NCBI RefSeq assembly: GCF_014836775.1 | Contig: NZ_JACSQD010000002.1 | Coordinates: 498,567 to 562,566 of the forward strand | Reading direction: 5' to 3' | Origin: Arthrobacter gallicola | GTDB lineage: Bacteria; Actinomycetota; Actinomycetes; Actinomycetales; Micrococcaceae | DNA length: 64,000 bases | In this document: piece after piece, positions 25,629-34,967 of the stretch | Layout: each line of letters starts with the position of its first letter | How positions within the stretch are numbered: the first letter of the stretch is position 1 | The notes under the pieces: generated by a model | Databases searched by the model: none | Seen by the model: only the letters and a program-made list of their open reading frames with translations | What the model was told of the DNA's origin: nothing | Made by a program: the position numbers and the translations under genes

Positions 25629-26069
25629 ATGGAATCGACAGAGAATCAGACCTTGACGGAGGCTGCCGCCCGACTCACGTTCTCCGTGCAGGCCCGGCTA
25701 AGCGGGCATGCGGCCACCGCCGGACTGTCAGTTCAGCAGGCCCGGCTTCTGGGCTTTCTGCGGGACCGTGAGCCCACGATCAACGAGATTGCAGCCGGAC
25801 TGGGACTGGACAAGTCCAGCGCGAGCGGCCTGGTTGACCGTGCCGCCCGACGCGGTCTTGTGGGGCGCACACAGAACGCCTCCGACGGCCGGTCCGTGCG
25901 GATCCTGCTCCTGCCGGAAGGCCGGGAACTCATCGAAGCAGCAAACAGGGCCTTCGAGGAGGACATGCACCAACTGTTCAGCGGCCTCACCCCCGGCGAG
26001 GTCCGGGAGTGGACGGTTCTCACCTACAAGCTGCTGTCGCACGACGGCGAAGGCCCGGCACCCGTCTGA
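25629..26069 (+). CDS. MarR-family transcriptional regulator
   Basis: 146-residue winged-helix repressor. The DNA-binding part reads LSVQQARLLGFLRDREPTINEIAAGLGLDKSSASGLVDRAARRGLVGRT (about 37-85), followed by the wing SDGRSVRILLLPEGREL; long helices at both ends form the dimer. It probably represses itself and the divergent reductase through the adjacent operator, with an electrophile or quinone as a plausible inducer (inference from the target type). Confidence 0.9.
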   Translation: MESTENQTLTEAAARLTFSVQARLSGHAATAGLSVQQARLLGFLRDREPTINEIAAGLGLDKSSASGLVDRAARRGLVGRTQNASDGRSVRILLLPEGRELIEAANRAFEEDMHQLFSGLTPGEVREWTVLTYKLLSHDGEGPAPV

Positions 26070-26172
26070 ACCTCCGTCGGTGCGTGCTGGAGTGGGTATC
26101 CAGCCGGCACCCTTTCCTTCCCCTCTCTTTCCGGGTTCACTGGGACGCCCGACCACTACCTGGAGGACAACG

Positions 26173-26616
26173 ATGTTTCCAAGCAGCGAGCGATTCGAAT
26201 GGGAGTCCGTCAGCCCCCACGAAAACCAGGAGCTCAGCGAGGCGGAGTGCTGGGCCCTGCTGAGCGGAGAAGACACCGGGCGCATCGCGTTCCTGCAGGA
26301 CGGGAGACTGCTGGTCCTTCCGGTGAACTACCTGGTGCATGAGAACGCTGTGTACTTCCGGACCAGCAGCCAAAGCGGGCTGGCGCGGCTGCCCGGAGAC
26401 CTCAACACCTCCTTCCAGGTCGATTCCCATGACGGGGAGCGTATGGACGGCTGGTCGGTGCTGGTCAGCGGGAGGGCCAACGCCGTCCAGGACGAAGCGC
26501 AGCTCACCACCCTGTGGGGCCTGAAGGCCACACCGCCCTACGGCGGCGGCGAGCGGAACCTGTTTGTGGGCATTGACCCCACCGAGGTCACGGGCAGGCG
26601 GGTGCGGATGGGCTGA
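26173..26616 (+). CDS. Pyridoxamine 5'-phosphate oxidase-family flavoprotein
   Basis: 147-residue split-barrel protein of the PNPOx-like/NimA group. Seen: LSEAECWALLSGEDTGRIAFLQDGRLLVLPVNYLV (about 16-50), which matches the family's GRLAF...PVNY core, then VYFRTSSQSGLARL. Such proteins bind FMN or F420; the reaction here is unknown. ATG 26173 follows GGAGGA (26162-26167) by 5 bases. A longer open frame upstream is discarded because it runs through the MarR gene in another frame. Confidence 0.82.
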   Translation: MFPSSERFEWESVSPHENQELSEAECWALLSGEDTGRIAFLQDGRLLVLPVNYLVHENAVYFRTSSQSGLARLPGDLNTSFQVDSHDGERMDGWSVLVSGRANAVQDEAQLTTLWGLKATPPYGGGERNLFVGIDPTEVTGRRVRMG

Positions 26617-26649
26617 CCCCTTCCCTGCCCAACCAAGCAGGTGAGGGGC

Positions 26650-26655
26650 TAGGCT
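26650..26655 (+). promoter_or_regulatory. -10 (TAGGCT) of the Asp23 operon
   Basis: Eight bases separate it from ATG 26664, so the operon mRNA starts at or within a base or two of the start codon. Confidence 0.5.
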
Positions 26656-26663
26656 TGGCTGTT

Positions 26664-27272
26664 ATGGATGACGCCCAGAACACACCCGGGTCCGGTCCCG
26701 CGGATCCCGGAGCACAGCCAGCATCGCCGTTGCCGTCCCGAGGGGGAACGCCTGCTGTTCCTCCGGCGCCCGCCACCGCAGTCCCCGTGCCTGCCGCGCC
26801 TGTATCCGCAGGCTCCGTATCCGCTGCGCCCGACGCTGCCAGCGCGCCGGCACCCGCTGCCGCATCCAGCGCAGCCGGCGGGCGGACCGCTATCTCCGAA
26901 CAGGCTGTCGCGAAGGTTGCGGCCATTGCCGCCCGCGCCGTCCCGGGTGTACACGCCCTCGGCTCCGGCGGTGGCCGGACGCTGGGCGCGGTGCGTGACG
27001 CCGTCGCGGGTTCAGACAGCAGTGCCACCGCCGGCGTGCACGTCGAAGTGGGAGAGACCGAAGCGGCGGTGGATATCACCCTCGTCGCCGAGTACGGTGT
27101 CCCGCTGACCGGTATTGCCGACAGTGTGCGGCAGGCGGTTTATACCGCGGTGGAGAACCTGGTGGGACTGAACGTCGTCGAGGTCAATGTCTCCATCGCC
27201 GACGTGCACATTCCTGACGCTGCGGAAAACCGCGGCGTCAAACGCCCCTCCGGCGTAACCAACCAGGAGTAG
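26664..27272 (+). CDS. Asp23/Gls24-family envelope stress response protein
   Basis: 202 residues: a Pro/Ala-rich N-terminal 70 residues, then the Asp23 domain (about 72-180) with GRTAISEQAVAKVAAIAARAVPGVHAL and ALQ-type core DITLVAEYGVPLTGIADSVRQAVYTAVENLVGLNVVEVNV. Asp23 proteins are cytosolic but sit at the membrane through partner anchors and are induced by envelope stress. First of five same-strand genes with overlaps or 2-base gaps; the following membrane proteins are the likely anchors. Confidence 0.9.
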   Translation: MDDAQNTPGSGPADPGAQPASPLPSRGGTPAVPPAPATAVPVPAAPVSAGSVSAAPDAASAPAPAAASSAAGGRTAISEQAVAKVAAIAARAVPGVHALGSGGGRTLGAVRDAVAGSDSSATAGVHVEVGETEAAVDITLVAEYGVPLTGIADSVRQAVYTAVENLVGLNVVEVNVSIADVHIPDAAENRGVKRPSGVTNQE

Positions 27273-27274
27273 CG

Positions 27275-27547
27275 GTGAGTGAATGGCGTGCCGGCACAGA
27301 ACGTATATCCAACGCGGCTCCGGTCCCGGACAGGACCGAAAGTAAGGCAGGAACTATGAAACCGACCGTGGTGGGCATGGCCGTAGGGGCAGTGCTGGCC
27401 TTTACCGCCCTGCTTTTCGACTTCTGGGGCTTCCTCCTGATGGCACTGTTCATAGCAGTCGGAGCCTTCCTGGGCCGGGCTGCAGAGGGCAAGGTCGACT
27501 TCCGCAGCGTGCGGGATGCGCTGACCGGGCGCCGTTCGTCCTCGTGA
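27275..27547 (+). CDS. DUF2273-type small membrane protein
   Basis: 90 residues from GTG 27275, which has AGGAG at 27265-27269. An internal ATG at 27356 (MKPTVVGMAVGAVLAFTALL) would give 63 residues, the size normal for DUF2273 proteins, and has AGGA close by; the 27 extra residues may be real or not. Two hydrophobic helices follow (about 32-50 and 52-68), then a basic tail. DUF2273 proteins accompany Asp23 in many Gram-positives. The stop overlaps the next GTG (GTGA). Confidence 0.78.
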   Translation: MSEWRAGTERISNAAPVPDRTESKAGTMKPTVVGMAVGAVLAFTALLFDFWGFLLMALFIAVGAFLGRAAEGKVDFRSVRDALTGRRSSS

Positions 27548-27939
27548 GCACTGCCCTTATGAGCGCACCCGCCGGAACCCGTACGGCAGCGAAGCTGGCC
27601 GGGCACAACCGGATCAGCACCCAGGCACTGACCAGCACGGCACAGGCAGTGGCGGCAGAGTATTTCGGCGTGCCGGCCTCGGCGATCCGCGTCACCTGGA
27701 GCGATGACGAGGGCCTGCTCGCACTGTCCCTGGCGCTGCCCGTGACAATGCCGCCGCTGGACGCCGTCGTCAAGGACCCCGGGCTGGTGGAGCGCACCGG
27801 CGGGTCCGTGTGGCAGCGCGTCCATGCGGCCAAACCGCTGCTGCTGCAGCGCATCACCTACCTCACCGGTTCGATTCTTTCCCTCGTGGACATCCGGGTG
27901 ACCGGTATCCGGGTGCAGGAAGGGAGCCGGGTCCGTTGA
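27544..27939 (+). CDS. Asp23-like protein of unknown function
   Basis: 131 residues, no membrane segment. The pattern ISTQALTSTAQAVAAEYFGVPASAIRVTWSDDEGLLALSLALPV and VWQRVHAAKPLLLQRITYLTGSILSLVDIRVTGI resembles the alternating strand-helix layout of an Asp23 domain, with low similarity. It sits third in the Asp23 operon, overlapping both neighbours by 4 bases, so it is made in step with them. Function not known. Confidence 0.7.
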   Translation: MSTALMSAPAGTRTAAKLAGHNRISTQALTSTAQAVAAEYFGVPASAIRVTWSDDEGLLALSLALPVTMPPLDAVVKDPGLVERTGGSVWQRVHAAKPLLLQRITYLTGSILSLVDIRVTGIRVQEGSRVR

Positions 27940-28538
27940 GCGGGACAACTGCCGCGCCGCCGGCCGAAGACATCATCAAACGGATCCTGCGGCGGGAAAC
28001 CCATGCCGCCCGCACGGTCCCTGCGATCATTGCCGCGGTTCTGGGCATCCTGTTCTGTCTTTACGTCCTGCTGGAATCTGTCCTGCAGTCCCTGGGCCAG
28101 GAAGAATGGCTGATCGATCCGCCGACCTTCGCCCACTGGCTCGCCGGCCTGCCGCGGGACGTGGACCCGGTCTACCTGGGATTGGCCGGGAGCCTGATTT
28201 TCCTGGCTGGACTATGGTTTTTCCTGATGGCTGTCCTCCCGGGACGCCGCGCCCGCTACGCCATTCCCAACCCCCGTGCCGCCGTCGTGGTTGAGGCGGA
28301 AGTGCTGGCAGCGTCGCTGGCCCGCCGCAGCCGGCTCACCGCCGGTGTCAGCTCGGGACAGGTCCTCGTCACGGTGGGACGGACCCGCGTTGAGGTGCGC
28401 ATCCGCCCGACGTCGGGGATCCCGGTGGATGCGGACGCCGTGCGGGCCGCAGTGGAGGACGAACTTGCGCTGACCGGACTGGATCCCCAGCCCGCCGTCC
28501 ACATCCAGGTTTCCACGATGGGGGCGATTGGTCAGTGA
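27936..28538 (+). CDS. DUF6286-type membrane protein of the Asp23 operon
   Basis: 200 residues from TTG 27936, whose bases overlap the previous stop (TTGA). Two transmembrane segments are seen near residues 27-47 (VPAIIAAVLGILFCLYVLLESVL) and 82-102 (LGLAGSLIFLAGLWFFLMAV). The C-terminal 80 residues form a soluble domain with alternating strands (VLVTVGRTRVEVRIRPTSG). The layout, two helices then a soluble domain, is that of actinobacterial DUF6286 proteins that follow Asp23. Confidence 0.75.
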   Translation: MSGTTAAPPAEDIIKRILRRETHAARTVPAIIAAVLGILFCLYVLLESVLQSLGQEEWLIDPPTFAHWLAGLPRDVDPVYLGLAGSLIFLAGLWFFLMAVLPGRRARYAIPNPRAAVVVEAEVLAASLARRSRLTAGVSSGQVLVTVGRTRVEVRIRPTSGIPVDADAVRAAVEDELALTGLDPQPAVHIQVSTMGAIGQ

Positions 28539-29146
28539 ACCGCACACCGAGAACCCTGAACCGGATCCTGCTGGGGGTAGGTGGTCTGCTGCTCCTGGCC
28601 GTTGGCAGCGGGCTGGTCCTGCTCAGCACCAGTGCGGCGGCGGCCAGCTGGTGGCAGGACACCGCGCCGTCGCTGGTGGCCAAGGCCGGCCGGGTGCTCG
28701 AAGGCACCGCCATGCCCGGCCAGTCCCAGAGCTGGTTGTGGCCGCTGCTGGCACTGCTCACAGCGGTGACCGCTGTGCTGCTCGTCTTCTGGATCGCCGC
28801 GCAGGGCCGCGGCCGGGTGGACACGCTGGTATCGGAGTACGACGACGACGGCGCGCCCGGGCGTATCGCGGTCAGCGGCGCTGTGCCTGAGCAGGCACTG
28901 CGGGCAGCGCTGCAGCAGGATCCGGACGTGATGTCGGTGGCGGTGAGTACCTGGGAACTGCGCTCGGGGACCGGACTGCGCGTCCGGATTACACCCCGCC
29001 AGGGGGCTGCCCCGCACCTGGTTGCCGCTGATGCCACGAACCTGGTTGACGCCCTGGACAGCGCTCTGGGCCGCAGTTCCACCGTGCTGATCACACTGGA
29101 AGCCGGCCGGCGCTACCGGCTCGGCCGGGAAGACCGGGTGCGCTAA
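28535..29146 (+). CDS. AmaP-like membrane anchor protein
   Basis: 203 residues from GTG 28535 (GTGA overlap with the previous stop). Helices lie near 10-32 (ILLGVGGLLLLAVGSGLVLLS) and 67-88 (LWPLLALLTAVTAVLLVFWIA), followed by a soluble domain with GRIAVSGAVPEQALRAALQQDPDVMSV. In topology it matches AmaP, the membrane anchor of Asp23 in firmicutes, although sequence similarity is weak. Last gene of the operon. Confidence 0.7.
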   Translation: MNRTPRTLNRILLGVGGLLLLAVGSGLVLLSTSAAAASWWQDTAPSLVAKAGRVLEGTAMPGQSQSWLWPLLALLTAVTAVLLVFWIAAQGRGRVDTLVSEYDDDGAPGRIAVSGAVPEQALRAALQQDPDVMSVAVSTWELRSGTGLRVRITPRQGAAPHLVAADATNLVDALDSALGRSSTVLITLEAGRRYRLGREDRVR

Positions 29147-29196
29147 CCCTGCCCCAGCGTCTGGACGGTTGGGAGCCGGGTGGCAGGTGCTGGAGT

Positions 29197-30051
29197 CTAG
29201 GAGGCGCGGGCCAGCTGGCGGATGGGAATCCAGCGTCCAGCCAGCCGGCGGTAGGCGGCCGCTGCTCCGGTCATGTCTCCCTCGGCGAGGGATTCGATGC
29301 CCAGCCGCACGTCGGACGGGGAGTCGTCGGGATAGACCAGCTCCGCCACCGGCCCGTAGTCCAGCTCCAGCACGGCATCCGGGGAGAAAACGTCCAGCCA
29401 GGCAACCAGATCGGTAAGTTCATCCAGCAGATCCAGTTCCGGTGCTGCCAGCGCCAGAGCCGCCGCGGCATGCCGCGCCCGCTCAATGCACTGCTGGATC
29501 GGTGCGGAGAGCCGGACGGTGAGGACGCGGCCGTCGTCTTCAATAACCTCTGCCTGATCGTCCTCATGGATCAGGACGAACCAGCCGAACGGCACCCCCC
29601 AGGTGGCCGAGCGGGTGTGGAGCTTAGCCAGGGAATCGGCAAAAGCATCCGGATCGATGCGGGCTGCGTGGGCTTCGCGGGCGACCTCCGGCAGCAAAAC
29701 GTCCACCAGCGGTCCGTTGACCGTCTCGCCGAGGGACTCGGCAGCCAAGGACGTCCGCACGGCCAGCTGATTGGGGCAGTAGAGGCGGGTGGTGGATCCA
29801 TCCGGGCGGGGATGGTGCAGCACCCGGACCAGGTCCGTGGAATTATGCGGGAAAGGATCCGAGACGGCCCGGACCAGGCGCCGGACAGCGTCGCTGCGCT
29901 CCAGGACCTCCGTCTCATGCCGGGCGCGGGAGCGCTGGGCCAGGATCCTTAGCTGCTGCTCGTCGTCGAACGCATCCAGCGGTTCATAGACGCGGAGGTA
30001 GGACACGTAGGGGAACGTGTGCCACGCGGAACCTCCGGATGCCCCGGCCAC
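29197..30051 (-). CDS. Conserved actinobacterial protein of unknown function
   Basis: 284 residues without signal peptide or membrane segments. I do not recognise a domain. The N-terminus HTFPYVSYLRVYEPLDAF is distinctive; a charged helix follows (EQQLRILAQRSRARHETEVLERSDAVRRL), then VRVLHHPRPDGSTTRLYCPNQLAVRTSLAAE and the segment WGVPFGWFVLI. The end WIPIRQLARAS is basic. GTG 30051 is only 2 bases after the exonuclease III stop, so both share a transcript. Confidence 0.75.
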   Translation of the reverse strand: MAGASGGSAWHTFPYVSYLRVYEPLDAFDDEQQLRILAQRSRARHETEVLERSDAVRRLVRAVSDPFPHNSTDLVRVLHHPRPDGSTTRLYCPNQLAVRTSLAAESLGETVNGPLVDVLLPEVAREAHAARIDPDAFADSLAKLHTRSATWGVPFGWFVLIHEDDQAEVIEDDGRVLTVRLSAPIQQCIERARHAAAALALAAPELDLLDELTDLVAWLDVFSPDAVLELDYGPVAELVYPDDSPSDVRLGIESLAEGDMTGAAAAYRRLAGRWIPIRQLARAS

Positions 30052-30053
30052 GG

Positions 30054-30857
<804 letters not shown>

Positions 30858-31440
30858 CCTTGCTACGTTACCCAATCCGGGCATCGGCGTCCTGCGGTGC
30901 CGGCTCGCGCGTCCCTGGGGTTCGAGCGTCCCGGGCGAGTCCTGGGTGCTTGAGCCGGGTGCCCGCGTGGGTGTCTGGGGGCCGCCCTCCGAGCGGACCG
31001 GAACGGCGGCAACGAAATTCCTGTGCTCGCAGAACTCGCAAGGAATATTAAAGCCGCCTAACCCGGTCCGTCCGGCGCGCTGGTTCTGCGTCCAGGTCCG
31101 GGGTGCTGGATGGGCAGGTATGGCGGGTTCTGTGCGGTTTAGGTCGCCAAAGCTGCGCATCCGGCGTGTGGAAATCCGCTGGAAGGGGCCGCACGGCGGG
31201 GATATCGGCCTTGCGGGTGCTGGGTGGGCAGGTATGGCGGGTTCTGTTCGGTTTAGGTCGCCAGAGCTGCGCATCCAGCGTGTGGAAATCCGCTGGAGGG
31301 AGCCGCACGGCGGGGTTATCGGCTTTGCCGGTGCTGGGGAGCTCGGCTAGGGGTGGGGGACCGCATGATGCGAACCCCAATCCATCCGGCGAGGTCCTCT
31401 GCGACACGCGTTCCCCCTCCTATGCATACTGGGGGTGGCG
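30858..31440. repeat. Gene-free spacer with a 114-bp tandem repeat
   Basis: The 583-base gap between xthA and the IclR gene has no gene I can support. From 31103 it contains two copies of a 114-bp unit (31103-31216 and 31217-31330), differing at roughly ten positions, and the first bases of a third from 31331. The period is a multiple of three, so long open frames arise on both strands by chance of composition; none has a ribosome site or a recognisable product. Confidence 0.85.
30865..30870 (-). promoter_or_regulatory. Leaderless-type -10 (TAACGT) for xthA
   Basis: On the minus strand TAACGT is followed by AGCAAGG and the GTG start (7-base gap). Confidence 0.45.
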
Positions 31441-32220
31441 CTACGCGGAGCCCGAAGACCGCAGCCTTGTGGTGAGCGCGTGGGCATGCTGGAGCAGCAG
31501 GCTGCCCAGCTCTGGACGCCGCTCAGCCGTGAAACGGGACTCGATGCCAGTGAGGCTCAGGGCCCACGCCGGCTGGCCTGCACCGTCAAAGACCGCTGCA
31601 CCCATGCCCCAGCTGCCGGTGACGATCAGTTCCGGGTTGACTGCATACCCGGTGGCCCGGGTTTCGGCGATCCGGGCCCGGAGTGACTCCCGGTCATGCT
31701 CAGCACCAAATTCCCTGGAGAGGTCGGAGTGGGCGAGATAGCGCTCAATGGCGTCTTCGGGCAGAAAAGCCAGGATGGCGAGGCCCGCCGAGGCAACTCC
31801 CAGAGGAAAACGCTTACCTTCGTACAAAACGAACGATCTGATGGGGAAGGCCCCGTCTTCCCGCAGCAGGCACACGCTCTCATCCCCGCGGCGGACGGAG
31901 AAGAAGGCGCTCTCTCCGGTTGCTTCGGCGAGGGCCCTGACATGCTCGCGGGCGATGCCGGTGACGTCATAGCGCTCGGCAGCCACCGAGCCCATCAAAT
32001 ACAGCTCGGGGCCCAGCAGCCAGCGGCCGGTCCGCTGGTCATGATCCAGGAAACCCTCGGCCGCAAGCGAGGCCAGCAGCCGATGCGCGGTGGGACGCGG
32101 CAGTGACGTGCTGCGGGCGACGTCGCTGGTCCCGATGCCGTGAGGCATGGCGGCGCTGACGGTCCGCAGAACCTGCGAGAGGCGGTGGACTACCTGGGCG
32201 CCTTGGACCGTTTCCTTCAT
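31441..32220 (-). CDS. IclR-family transcriptional regulator
   Basis: 259 residues: N-terminal winged helix (VVHRLSQVLRTVSAAMPHGIGTSDVARSTSLPRPTAHRLLASLAAEGFL, about 8-57) and C-terminal IclR effector domain (about 80-250). ATG 32220 is chosen over a 12-codon longer frame; it lies 6 bases after CATAAT on the minus strand. It is divergent from the CoA-transferase/thiolase operon, which it presumably controls; PcaR-type IclR proteins respond to beta-ketoadipate-type acids. Confidence 0.9.
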   Translation of the reverse strand: MKETVQGAQVVHRLSQVLRTVSAAMPHGIGTSDVARSTSLPRPTAHRLLASLAAEGFLDHDQRTGRWLLGPELYLMGSVAAERYDVTGIAREHVRALAEATGESAFFSVRRGDESVCLLREDGAFPIRSFVLYEGKRFPLGVASAGLAILAFLPEDAIERYLAHSDLSREFGAEHDRESLRARIAETRATGYAVNPELIVTGSWGMGAAVFDGAGQPAWALSLTGIESRFTAERRPELGSLLLQHAHALTTRLRSSGSA

Positions 32221-32226
32221 GTCCAC

Positions 32227-32232
32227 ATTATG
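32227..32232 (-). promoter_or_regulatory. Leaderless-type -10 (CATAAT) for the IclR gene
   Basis: CATAAT on the minus strand is followed by GTGGAC and ATG 32220 (6-base gap). The adjoining GTCCACATTATGAAC resembles GTCCACAATGTGGTC at 32343-32357 in the opposite promoter region, a possible shared IclR site. Confidence 0.4.
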
Positions 32233-32291
32233 AACGCAGGTGCCTGTCCAAATCACGTTGTGAGCAGTTTTGTTGCTGCGCCAGCACTTCC

Positions 32292-32320
32292 TTGACCCCG
32301 AACTGGCAACTCCCTAGCGT
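32292..32320 (+). promoter_or_regulatory. Promoter of the CoA-transferase operon
   Basis: TTGACC (32292-32297), a 17-base spacer, and TAGCGT (32315-32320) make a good housekeeping-sigma promoter. CCACA-A-TGTGG (32344-32354) just downstream is an operator candidate. Confidence 0.6.
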
Positions 32321-32373
32321 CGATTCTCAGAGGTGGCACAAGGTCCACAATGTGGTCGGAGAGGTGTGAACAA

Positions 32374-33081
32374 GTGGGGTCAAAGACTTTTAGCAGCGCA
32401 GCGGAGGCCTTGGCCGGAACCGTGCGTGACGGGATGACCATCGCGGTGGGCGGATTCGGCCTCAGCGGCATCCCGGCCAACCTCATCCAGGCACTGCGGG
32501 ACAGCGGTGTCACCGGGCTGACCATTGTTTCCAACAACATGGGCGTGGACGGCAAAGGCCTTGGGCTGCTGCTGGAAAACAAGCAGGTGTCCAAAGTGCT
32601 GGGTTCCTACGTCGGTGAGAACAAGCTGTTCGCGGAGCAGTATCTGTCCGGGGACCTCGAGGTGGAGTTTGTGCCGCAGGGAACTCTCGCGGAACGGCTG
32701 CGTGCCGGCGGCTCCGGGATTCCGGCGTTCTACACGCCCACCGGAGTGGGGACACCAGTGGCGGAGGGTAAACCGGAAGCAGTTTTCGATGGACAGCGGG
32801 CCATCCTTGAGCGCGGCATCATTGCCGATGTTTCCCTGGTGCGGGCGCACCAGGCAGATCCGGAAGGAAACCTGCGGTACCGGATGACGGCGCAGAACTT
32901 CAACCCGCTGGTTGCCATGGCCGGACGGCTCACCATCGCCGAGGCTGAGGTGCTGCGGCAGGACTTCCTGGACCCGGACCAGATACATACGCCCGGCATT
33001 TACGTCCAACGGGTCGTGGGTGCGGGAAATGCCGAAAAACACATCGAGCAGCGGACCGTTCGGGTCCGGACGGAGGCTTAG
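32374..33081 (+). CDS. 3-oxoacid (or 3-oxoadipate) CoA-transferase, subunit A
   Basis: About 235 residues. Transfers CoA from succinyl-CoA to a 3-oxoacid together with subunit B. The family signature is [20 protein letters not shown], and the remainder ([46 protein letters not shown]) follows ScoA/PcaI. GTG 32374 has GGAGAGG about 9 bases upstream; ATG 32350 with AAGG is an alternative that adds 8 residues. First gene of a three-gene operon with subunit B and a thiolase, whose combined job is conversion of beta-ketoadipate or acetoacetate to acetyl-CoA units. Aromatic ring-cleavage genes are not nearby, so the exact substrate is undecided. Confidence 0.9.
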   Translation: MGSKTFSSAAEALAGTVRDGMTIAVGGFGLSGIPANLIQALRDSGVTGLTIVSNNMGVDGKGLGLLLENKQVSKVLGSYVGENKLFAEQYLSGDLEVEFVPQGTLAERLRAGGSGIPAFYTPTGVGTPVAEGKPEAVFDGQRAILERGIIADVSLVRAHQADPEGNLRYRMTAQNFNPLVAMAGRLTIAEAEVLRQDFLDPDQIHTPGIYVQRVVGAGNAEKHIEQRTVRVRTEA

Positions 33082-33086
33082 AGCAT

Positions 33087-33734
33087 ATGTGGACACGAGA
33101 CGAGATGGCGGCCATTGCTGCCTCCGAGCTGCAGGACGGCCAGTACGTCAACCTTGGGATCGGCATCCCCACCCTGGTGGCTAACCATCTGCCCGACGGC
33201 GTGAACGTGTCCCTGCAAAGCGAAAACGGGCTGCTGGGGATGGGTCCGTTTCCGTTCGACGGGGATGAGGACGCCGATCTGATCAATGCCGGCAAGCAGA
33301 CCGTGACCGTACTTCCGGGCGGCAGTTTCTTCGACTCGGCGACGTCCTTCGGCATGATCCGCGGCGGCCATGTGCAGACAGCCATTCTGGGGGCACTTCA
33401 GGTATCCGCCGCCGGTGATCTGGCGAACTGGACCATCCCCGGCAAACTTGTCAAAGGGATGGGCGGGGCGATGGACCTGGTCGCCGGAACTCCGCGAGTC
33501 ATCGTGATCACCGATCATGTCTCCAAGGACGGGGAACCGAAAATCGTGCAGCAGTGCGACCTGCCGCTGACCGGTGTTGGCGTGGTTGACCGCATCATCA
33601 CCGACCGTGCCGTTTTTGACATTGTCGACGGCGGACTGGTGCTTCGGCGCACAGCACCCGGAGTGCGGCCGGAGGATCTGGAAGCCTGCACCTCCGCACC
33701 GTTTCTGGTCGACCTGGAAACAGCTGCAGCATGA
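33087..33734 (+). CDS. 3-oxoacid (or 3-oxoadipate) CoA-transferase, subunit B
   Basis: 215 residues. Contains the catalytic glutamate in [13 protein letters not shown] (about residue 50) and the family segments [36 protein letters not shown] and [19 protein letters not shown]. Begins 5 bases after subunit A and ends overlapping the thiolase start by 4 bases (ATGA). Confidence 0.93.
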   Translation: MWTRDEMAAIAASELQDGQYVNLGIGIPTLVANHLPDGVNVSLQSENGLLGMGPFPFDGDEDADLINAGKQTVTVLPGGSFFDSATSFGMIRGGHVQTAILGALQVSAAGDLANWTIPGKLVKGMGGAMDLVAGTPRVIVITDHVSKDGEPKIVQQCDLPLTGVGVVDRIITDRAVFDIVDGGLVLRRTAPGVRPEDLEACTSAPFLVDLETAAA

Positions 33735-34900
33735 AGGCGCTGGTAGCCGGATATGCCCGGACTCCCTTCGCCCGATTCAACGGGGTGCTGGGCTCCGTTC
33801 CGGCAACGGAGCTGGGAGGTCATGCGGCGGCCGCAGCGCTGCGGCGGGCCGGTATCCGCCCCGATCAGGTGGACCGGCTGGTGGCGGGGCAGGTGCTGCA
33901 GGGCGGAGCCGGCCAGAATCCAGCCCGGCAAACCGCCGTGGCGGCAGGTATCGCGTTGAACGTCCCGGCCCTGACTCTGAACGCCGTCTGCCTCTCCGGG
34001 ATGGAAGCCGTTGCCGAAGCCGCCAGGCTGGTTGCTACGGGGGAAGCTGACGTGGTGGTCGCCGTCGGCCAGGAATCCATGACCCGGGCGCCGCACCTTT
34101 TCCACGGCAGGCAAGGGCAGCGCTACGGAGCGTTGGAAGTGCTCGACTCCCTGGAATCCGACGGGCTGAGCGATGCCTTTGAGCGCCGTTCCATGGGCGC
34201 ATCGACCGAGGACGGGAACACTGAGCTGGGTTTGGACCGGGAAACCCAGGACGCCTGGGCCGCCCGTTCACACCAGTTCGCGGCGGTGCACGCGTCCGCG
34301 CTGGCGGCGGAAATAGCCCCCTATACGGTGGCGTCCCGGCGCGGGGAAACGGTGGTCGACGCCGACGACGGCGTGCGCCCGGACAGCACCGCGCCCTCGC
34401 TTGCCGGGCTGCGTACCGCCTTTGCCGGGGACGGAACCATCACCGCCGGAAACTCATCTCAGATCAGCGACGGCGCGGCCGCGGTGGTAGTTGTCAGTCC
34501 TGAAGCTGCCGGACGTCTGGGGCTGAACCCGCTGGCGGTGATTGAATCCCATGCGCTCGTGGCGGGGCCGGGGGTGCGGCTGCATGCCCAGCCGGCTAAC
34601 GCCATCCTTGCCGCGTTGAAGGGGGTGGCGGCGGAGGTCGAGGACCTGGCCGTGGTGGAGATTAACGAGGCGTTTGCCGCCGTCGCCGTCCACTCGGCGC
34701 AGCTGCTGGGTGTGGATCCGCAACGGGTCAATCCGCGAAGCGGGGCCATCGCCCTGGGGCATCCCATCGGGGCCTCCGGAGCGCGCATCGTCGGGTCCCT
34801 GGCGCTTCAGCTGGCCGCGAAGGGCCCCGGCGCATGGGGTGCTGCTGCGATTTGCGGCGGCGGCGGGCAGGGCAGCGCTGTGGTCCTGCGCTCGGTTTAG
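33731..34900 (+). CDS. Acetyl-CoA C-acyltransferase (thiolase)
   Basis: 389-residue thiolase. The acyl-carrying Cys is near residue 87 in [12 protein letters not shown]; other signatures are [28 protein letters not shown] (written here as [15 protein letters not shown]) and the C-terminal [12 protein letters not shown] with the second Cys. It cleaves the 3-oxoacyl-CoA produced by the CoA-transferase to acetyl-CoA (plus succinyl-CoA if the substrate is beta-ketoadipyl-CoA). Start codon overlaps the preceding stop. Confidence 0.93.
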   Translation: MKALVAGYARTPFARFNGVLGSVPATELGGHAAAAALRRAGIRPDQVDRLVAGQVLQGGAGQNPARQTAVAAGIALNVPALTLNAVCLSGMEAVAEAARLVATGEADVVVAVGQESMTRAPHLFHGRQGQRYGALEVLDSLESDGLSDAFERRSMGASTEDGNTELGLDRETQDAWAARSHQFAAVHASALAAEIAPYTVASRRGETVVDADDGVRPDSTAPSLAGLRTAFAGDGTITAGNSSQISDGAAAVVVVSPEAAGRLGLNPLAVIESHALVAGPGVRLHAQPANAILAALKGVAAEVEDLAVVEINEAFAAVAVHSAQLLGVDPQRVNPRSGAIALGHPIGASGARIVGSLALQLAAKGPGAWGAAAICGGGGQGSAVVLRSV

Positions 34901-34905
34901 GCACC

Positions 34906-34944
34906 CCGTTCCGGTCAGCCGCGCACCGCGGCGGACCGGAACGG
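34906..34944. terminator. Hairpin terminator between convergent thiolase and nadE
   Basis: CCGTTCCGGTC (34906-34916) pairs perfectly with GACCGGAACGG (34934-34944); the loop contains a second small stem CCGCG/CGCGG. Confidence 0.65.
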
Positions 34945-34967
34945 CAACTACGGGTGCGGGACCCGCC

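Noticed and set aside
25708..26616. A 302-codon frame including the PNPOx-family protein
   Set aside because: The first 155 codons are an alternative frame of the MarR gene; GGAGGA at 26162 supports a start at 26173.
31103..31741. A 212-codon plus-strand frame through the 114-bp repeats
   Set aside because: It runs through repeat DNA into the antisense of the IclR gene and has no ribosome site.
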